A model generated the notes under the pieces. That model searched no databases, was not told the origin of the DNA, and was given only the letters and a program-made list of their open reading frames with translations. Shown here piece after piece: positions 59,274 through 64,000 of a stretch of DNA of 64,000 bases. The position numbers were made by a program, and so were the translations under genes. This stretch comes from Gammaproteobacteria bacterium (lineage in GTDB: Bacteria > Pseudomonadota > Gammaproteobacteria > Pseudomonadales > Pseudohongiellaceae), in assembly GCA_029246545.1 (NCBI GenBank), contig JAQWMX010000013.1:1-64000 (forward strand), in the 5' to 3' direction. Every line of letters starts with the position of its first letter. Position 1 is the stretch's first letter.

Positions 59274-61439
59274 TTATTGCTCAGGTAATTCAAATACCCA
59301 AACTGATGAACTTGAGGTTGCTGGTAATGAAATTTCAGGTACTAATCCAGGAAAGGATGCAGCTTGAGCTCCGCCATAACCAACGACCATTGCAATATAT
59401 TGTTTACCACCGACAGCAAATGATATTGGGTTAGAGTTCGGCACATCAGAAAGTTTAACTTGCCATAATGGCTCACCAGTCATGTCATCATACGCTGTGA
59501 GGTTTCGGTCGAGCGCACCAGCAAAAATCAGACCACCAGCTGTCGCCAATATGCCAGTAGATTGAGGTGCACGTTGGCGTTCAGTCCACGACTGAGTCAT
59601 AGTCTCATTTACATTGAAAGCTTGGATATGACCATATAGACCATCACTATCTGGGCGTGGGCGAAGAGTCCAATTATACCCAGCAGATAGAGCGCCAGAA
59701 CCCAATCCCTCTCCAGTTGGAATCATGTCCATACAGACTTCTACGGCAGGGACATACATAGTTTGGGTTTCTGGGTTATAAGCGCCAGGAAGCCAACTAC
59801 GCCCACCACCTGCATGCGGACAAACCATTTTTCGTTCGCCATCTGGGTAGAGTGACATATCGACAATTTTCATGTCGGTTTCTGGGTCGACCCCAAGTAT
59901 GAAGTTTTGCAGGCCCATATCGTAAGAAAGTAGATATTCGCCAGTTACAGCATCATTGGCATCATAAAAGCCTTGCTTACCAGCAGTCATAGAGACTCGT
60001 CGGTCAGTGCCGCCTATATTGATATCCATGATAATTCGTTCAAAAATCCAATCGGCATCGAACTGATCATTATTCATATGTTGGAAATACCAGACCAGTT
60101 CACCAGTTTCAGGTCTCAAAGCCAGGGTTGCGTTGGTAAACAAAGCGTCATTTGTAATACCGGGCTGATTTATAGGGTTTACCGTTAAAGCGGTGTCATA
60201 AGTTGGTGAAGGAGCGAAATAAGCCAGGCCGGTTTCAGAGTCAAATGAGCCCGATACCCAAAAAGACCCACCATTTCTTTCATCATAGGGCACTCCATTC
60301 CAAGTATTACCACCTAATTCGTCAGGTTCTGGAATAGAATTAAAACGCCAAAGTTTTTCGCCGGTCTCTGCATCCAAACCTTGAACAAAGCCGCCTCCAG
60401 GTACAACATTTGGTTTTCGAGTCATCATTGTGCCTTGCATAACTACGCCATTTGCTACTGTTGGTCCGCCTGATATAGCACCGTCAATTTCAGTTTCCCA
60501 AACCAGGGCGCCAGTCCGCATATTGAGAGCGATAACTTTCCTGTCAGAAGTTGCTGCATATATTTTGTCATCATAAATGGAAATATTGCGCATCAGCCTG
60601 GGGTTTATACCCTCTGCTAAATTATTACTGTAATGCCAAAGTTCATCACCTGTAATCGCATTTAAAGCCATGATGTGATCACCATAACTATGCACAAACA
60701 TAACACCTTCATGAATCAATGGTGTCGATTCATTAGGTCCTGCTGGAAGCGCCAAACTCCAAGCAAGGCGAAGGTCATCAACATTATCTTTGTTGATTTG
60801 ACTCAGTGGGCTGTAACCAGTTGCGTTATGAGTTCCACGCCATGTCAACCATGATTCTGCAGGCGGGTTAGCCAGCATACTATTAGTTACATCAGAGATA
60901 TTTGCTAGAGGGCTTAGAGCTGTTTCCCATTCAGGGATCACCACACCAGGAGCAAAACCACCGGCAGGACCACCTCTTCTTCTTGCTGCTTGGCCAGAAT
61001 TCAGGGAGTCGCCTGGTACGAACAATGTTGCTAACTGAGTTGCATTTGTAGGTAAGGCATCGTCACCAGCAGGAATATCGTTTTCTTGCAGTATAAAAGC
61101 AATCAAATCGGCGTATTGCTCTCTACTCAAACTATTTGTTTGGCCAGGTGGCATTTCAGTTGTTTCTTCAAATAAGGCATCCATGCTAGCGCCAGCCCAA
61201 CGAATAGAGAAAGAAGTTCCCCTTAAAGGCGCGCCAAATTCACCATCATTTAAATTCTCGCCATGGCAAATGACACAAGATTCTCTGTAAAGTGCCTCAC
61301 CTCGCTCAGCCTGCTCAGCTGTGAAGTGTGCGGGGTCTTCAGGCAATGGAGCGAGTCCAGGTTGTGCTGTGGCACTATAAGACACACTCATAGCCATAAG
61401 AGCGCCTACTATCAGGGAATAAATTTTTCTAGTTTTCAC
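59274..61439 (-). CDS. PQQ-dependent dehydrogenase with N-terminal cytochrome c
   Basis: A periplasmic quinohaemoprotein of 721 residues. The GTG start at 61439 is chosen because AGGAG lies eight bases upstream and a clean signal peptide follows (cut near ATAQ-P); a GTG seven codons earlier is possible. A cytochrome c domain comes first: C55-V-I-C58-H59 with candidate axial M96. The eight-bladed PQQ propeller follows from about residue 195 (WLTWRGTHNATGYSPL, repeated AxTGxxxW motifs). The active-site region QFDADW places D461 and D463 two apart, as in lanthanide-type alcohol dehydrogenases. The adjacent-cysteine pair of many alcohol dehydrogenases is absent. Substrate unknown; the known quinohaemoprotein order is reversed. 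Confidence 0.85.
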   Translation of the reverse strand: MKTRKIYSLIVGALMAMSVSYSATAQPGLAPLPEDPAHFTAEQAERGEALYRESCVICHGENLNDGEFGAPLRGTSFSIRWAGASMDALFEETTEMPPGQTNSLSREQYADLIAFILQENDIPAGDDALPTNATQLATLFVPGDSLNSGQAARRRGGPAGGFAPGVVIPEWETALSPLANISDVTNSMLANPPAESWLTWRGTHNATGYSPLSQINKDNVDDLRLAWSLALPAGPNESTPLIHEGVMFVHSYGDHIMALNAITGDELWHYSNNLAEGINPRLMRNISIYDDKIYAATSDRKVIALNMRTGALVWETEIDGAISGGPTVANGVVMQGTMMTRKPNVVPGGGFVQGLDAETGEKLWRFNSIPEPDELGGNTWNGVPYDERNGGSFWVSGSFDSETGLAYFAPSPTYDTALTVNPINQPGITNDALFTNATLALRPETGELVWYFQHMNNDQFDADWIFERIIMDINIGGTDRRVSMTAGKQGFYDANDAVTGEYLLSYDMGLQNFILGVDPETDMKIVDMSLYPDGERKMVCPHAGGGRSWLPGAYNPETQTMYVPAVEVCMDMIPTGEGLGSGALSAGYNWTLRPRPDSDGLYGHIQAFNVNETMTQSWTERQRAPQSTGILATAGGLIFAGALDRNLTAYDDMTGEPLWQVKLSDVPNSNPISFAVGGKQYIAMVVGYGGAQAASFPGLVPEISLPATSSSSVWVFELPEQ

Positions 61440-61709
61440 TTGTAAAACTCCTATGTACACGATGCTTGGATTTCAGTCGAACAAGCATACCAATTCTAGG
61501 GCTTTGTTCAATATTAATCTTTTGATTCCTTTGAATTTGAACAATTCTGGCTTGATTATTTGCTCTAATGGTTGAATGATTACACCTTAATGTAATTGTG
61601 ACCACAGAAAGTAGAAGTTAACTAATAAAAAGAGTCTTAAGCGACATACTCGATTTGATCAGTTAAAGTCTAATAAAACAAAACCATGTCGATTCTCATA
61701 GGGGGAAAT

Positions 61710-62744
61710 ATGACCTTATCTAAACACTTTAAAATTATTGTGCTGAGTGCAAGCTTGACTACTTCAGGTGCTGTCTTTGCTCAACCTGGGCAAGGTAGCC
61801 TGCCTGATGCCATTCCATTTCCGATGGAATTTGAATCTTCAAGAGAACATTACGATTATTTATTGGATCATTACAAAGGTGGTGTTCAGCATGATTATCT
61901 GAGTGTGCCTAAATGGGAAGGGCTTTGGTCTTCTGCAGCCCATCAAGCAAGGAATAACATATTATTTATGGATGAAGATGATGAAATTCTTCCGGGCGTG
62001 TTAACTGATGAATATGAAGCTGCTTTTCGATATCGTCTTGACCTGGGGAATGAGGCTTTTAACGCGGGAGTGGATTATGACCGATTGACCACCTGTGAAC
62101 CAGCTGGCATCCCACGTTGGTATCGAGAGCCATATGTCCGAGAATTTATAAACACGCCGACATATTCTTTATGGCATAACGATTTAGCCAATGACACGCG
62201 ACGAATTTATATTAATCAAGAGCATCTCAATGTTGATGGGACCCATTATGCCGTTGGAGACAGTATTGGGTTTTGGGCGGAGGATGATGAACTTGGTGAT
62301 GTTTTGGTTATACATACAGTAGATATCTACCCGGGAGATTTTTTCCGTGGGATGCCGCCGACTAGTAATCAGGCCGAGACAGTAGAGGTTTGGTATGAAT
62401 GGTGGGATGCGGAAAGTGATCAAATGAAGGTAGTGGCTAATATCTATTTTTATGATGCCTTGATGCTAGAAGAGCCGCTGAATATCATTTATTCCTTTCG
62501 TCATCGTCAAGATATGGAAGATGCGGGCTTAAGAATACGCTATTGGGAATGCGCGCAAAACCAAAATACCTATCTGACTTTTGATGAAGAAGGTCGCCCG
62601 AACACGCAATACCGTTTACCAGGTGATCCAGGGTATCTTGATCCACGGGGCACGCCTGCGACTCGAAATCCAGATTTGCCTGCAGACTTAACTGGTCAGG
62701 AAAAAAGCCCTGTATTTGACGATCAATTTGATTTTGTCTTTTAG
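61710..62744 (+). CDS. DUF6152-associated periplasmic protein
   Basis: A 344-residue secreted protein (signal peptide cut near VFAQ-P) with no named function. The core TCEPAGIPRWYREPYVREF, then RRIYINQ, GDSIGFWAEDD...LVIHTV and SNQAETVEVW resembles an unnamed periplasmic family that often accompanies DUF6152 genes (C-P-G-P...EF, RRIY, G-SIG-W, S-A-E). The start follows AGGGGG; an ATG eight codons earlier is less likely. It is divergent from the PQQ dehydrogenase across a 270-base gap with no recognised control site, and followed 30 bases later by DUF6152. Confidence 0.65.
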   Translation: MTLSKHFKIIVLSASLTTSGAVFAQPGQGSLPDAIPFPMEFESSREHYDYLLDHYKGGVQHDYLSVPKWEGLWSSAAHQARNNILFMDEDDEILPGVLTDEYEAAFRYRLDLGNEAFNAGVDYDRLTTCEPAGIPRWYREPYVREFINTPTYSLWHNDLANDTRRIYINQEHLNVDGTHYAVGDSIGFWAEDDELGDVLVIHTVDIYPGDFFRGMPPTSNQAETVEVWYEWWDAESDQMKVVANIYFYDALMLEEPLNIIYSFRHRQDMEDAGLRIRYWECAQNQNTYLTFDEEGRPNTQYRLPGDPGYLDPRGTPATRNPDLPADLTGQEKSPVFDDQFDFVF

Positions 62745-62774
62745 TATAGCTATAAAAATTCGAGGAAATATTTT

Positions 62775-63248
62775 ATGAAAAATTCATTAAAAACATTATC
62801 AACTCTTACACTAGCAGCGCTAACATTTGGAGCTGTAGACCTTGCTTCTGCACATCATAGCTTTGCCATGTTTGATCGCAGTAAGGAAGAAGTCTTGTCT
62901 GGTGAGGTGGTTCGTTGGGCATTTAATAGCCCGCATGTTGCACTTTATATAAGAGATGAAGCTGGTACAATTTTCGCGTTTGAAGGTGCTGCACCACCAC
63001 GAATGATTGAATCTAGTCCATCGATGACGGGTTTTACTTTTCAACCGGGCGATCAGGTCATGGTTGTTAAATGCCCTTTACGCGATGGTAGAAACGGTGG
63101 TGCTGTTGGTTTAGTTTTAAAAGATGATATTTGGTATGACCCTAGTGACGGTGGTTGTGGCGCGGATAGCGATGCATGGCAGGATTGGTATGCCAAAGGC
63201 TATACCTCTAAGCAGGAAGCTATGGACGCTGGCGAAGAGGTGCCCTAA
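62775..63248 (+). CDS. DUF6152 family periplasmic protein
   Basis: A 157-residue secreted protein with a signal peptide (cut near LASA-H). The family opening AHHSFAMFDRSKEEVLSGEVVRWAFNSPHVALYIR, with its double histidine directly after the cleavage site, is clear; later GDQVMVVKCPLRDGRNGG is also typical. The exposed N-terminal HH could bind a metal, which is inference. Co-directional with the preceding gene and closed by a terminator. Function unknown. Confidence 0.85.
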   Translation: MKNSLKTLSTLTLAALTFGAVDLASAHHSFAMFDRSKEEVLSGEVVRWAFNSPHVALYIRDEAGTIFAFEGAAPPRMIESSPSMTGFTFQPGDQVMVVKCPLRDGRNGGAVGLVLKDDIWYDPSDGGCGADSDAWQDWYAKGYTSKQEAMDAGEEVP

Positions 63249-63265
63249 CAATTTGATTCTGTTAG

Positions 63266-63296
63266 AAAAAAGGGCTTCAATTGAAGCCCTTTTTTA
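63266..63296 (+). terminator. terminator after the DUF6152 gene
   Basis: A perfect palindrome, AAAAAAGGGCTTCAA (63266-63280) with TTGAAGCCCTTTTTT (63281-63295), ending in T6. It closely resembles the fusA terminator in layout. Confidence 0.93.
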
Positions 63297-63349
63297 TTAA
63301 TCAATAAGCAGCTTGCTAGGGTTTTACTTTTCAGGCTAGAGTTAGGCTG

Positions 63350-64000
63350 ATGTTTAACAAAACAATTTTCCGATTAAATATATTGTTCTGCAGCATTTGT
63401 ATAGCTGCTTTATCTTCTGCTGCAAATTTCACCTACGATGGTGTTCACCGGCGTGATCCAATTAGTGAGGTGGAGCGAAATACAATTGAGGCAACCGGCG
63501 AGATATTTTGCAGATCTCCAATAACAAATGATTTAAAAGCTAGCACTGGATTCTTAATCGATTTGGGTCAAATCAGCGGGGATACTATATTGATCACATC
63601 AGGTCATAGCTTTCGTGAGATAAGTGATAATGAAAATCGCACTGATTGTAACTTCAAGCCTTATGGCTCTGAGCAAAGAATCCCACTAAACAACAATGTT
63701 ACTGGAAATATTGTGCAGGAAAACCCTGCTGCATTCATTAAGAATGATTGGGGTGTGAGTATTTTGCCTCCTGACATAGGTGTTGCCAGAAACGCTATCC
63801 CAATTAGCAATAAAAGCCATGAAGAATTACATAATTTACTTCGAGCCGGTCTAGCCGAAATTAAATTCTATGGCGGGAATCAAATACCAGAACTAGGTGA
63901 AGCCCGAATACAAATTTCAGATAACTGCTCTATTTGGGAGGCAACGCCCAGAGCTATCTTAGGTGCAGGTCATTCTATTTATACAAATTGCGATTCAACC
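63350..64000 (+). CDS. trypsin-like serine protease, cut by the window end
   Basis: An open frame from ATG 63350 to the last base, 217 codons so far. A signal peptide (about 1-24, cut near SSAA-N) is followed by a chymotrypsin-fold region: GEIFCRS, STGFLIDLG, ILITSGHSF with candidate catalytic H86, and KNDWGVSIL with D133. The nucleophile region should begin just where the window stops (TNCDST, often continuing to GNSGSP). Cysteines at 54, 100 and further along fit disulphide bonding. Family call is good; activity cannot be judged without the serine. Confidence 0.7.
   Translation, partial: MFNKTIFRLNILFCSICIAALSSAANFTYDGVHRRDPISEVERNTIEATGEIFCRSPITNDLKASTGFLIDLGQISGDTILITSGHSFREISDNENRTDCNFKPYGSEQRIPLNNNVTGNIVQENPAAFIKNDWGVSILPPDIGVARNAIPISNKSHEELHNLLRAGLAEIKFYGGNQIPELGEARIQISDNCSIWEATPRAILGAGHSIYTNCDST

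Overview
The window is a chromosomal segment of an AT-rich gammaproteobacterium. The evidence is the conserved block birA-coaX-SPOR / tRNA-Tyr-Gly-Thr / tufB / tRNA-Trp / secE-nusG-rplKAJL-rpoBC / rpsL-rpsG-fusA, the tyrS - M23 peptidase - anmK - erpA - argC neighbourhood, and an rplJ leader that folds like the gammaproteobacterial L10 leader. The Tat-exported DUF1552 protein, a PQQ dehydrogenase with a fused cytochrome c, DUF6152 and a tannase-family esterase suggest a marine heterotroph. This lifestyle is an inference, and no genus can be named from the sequence.

Layout. 1-2.2 kb: acireductone dioxygenase (methionine salvage) and an ECF sigma factor module with two small membrane proteins. 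2.3-4.9 kb: rpsO-pnp, ended by a strong terminator. 5-8.7 kb: a DUF3014 protein convergent with a hemJ-hemL-PfkB kinase operon. 9-16 kb: argC, a DUF6776-type membrane protein, bactofilin, erpA, anmK, an M23 endopeptidase and tyrS. 16.1-25.2 kb: an accessory-looking block starting at a stand-alone tRNA-Ile(GAT). It holds a Cds6-like fragment, a DUF2272 protein, a frameshifted TMEM175-like channel gene, a broken diguanylate-cyclase-like gene, a glycosyltransferase, a tannase-family esterase, a glutathionyl-hydroquinone reductase, an orphan DUF1552 protein and a 54-residue ribbon-helix-helix-like protein. 25.4-35.5 kb: a type II secretion operon in the order E-F-G-H-I-J-K-L-M-C-D. 35.6-39.1 kb: glnK-amtB on the minus strand and a second ammonium transporter on the plus strand, with a sigma-54 promoter and an NtrC-type site between them. 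39.1-59.3 kb: the translation and transcription core described above. 59.3-64 kb: periplasmic redox genes (cytochrome c-PQQ dehydrogenase, a DUF6152-associated protein, DUF6152) and a trypsin-like protease cut by the window end.

How it works together. Most of the window is housekeeping: ribosome and RNA polymerase synthesis with its autoregulatory leaders, heme, arginine and cell-wall recycling genes, and a complete secreton lacking only its prepilin peptidase. Nitrogen control is readable in the DNA: the NtrC-type palindrome and sigma-54 promoter sit where they would drive glnK-amtB. The parts most worth follow-up are the decaying genes after tRNA-Ile, the nitrogen-control intergenic region, and the N-terminal-cytochrome PQQ dehydrogenase with its DUF6152 partners.
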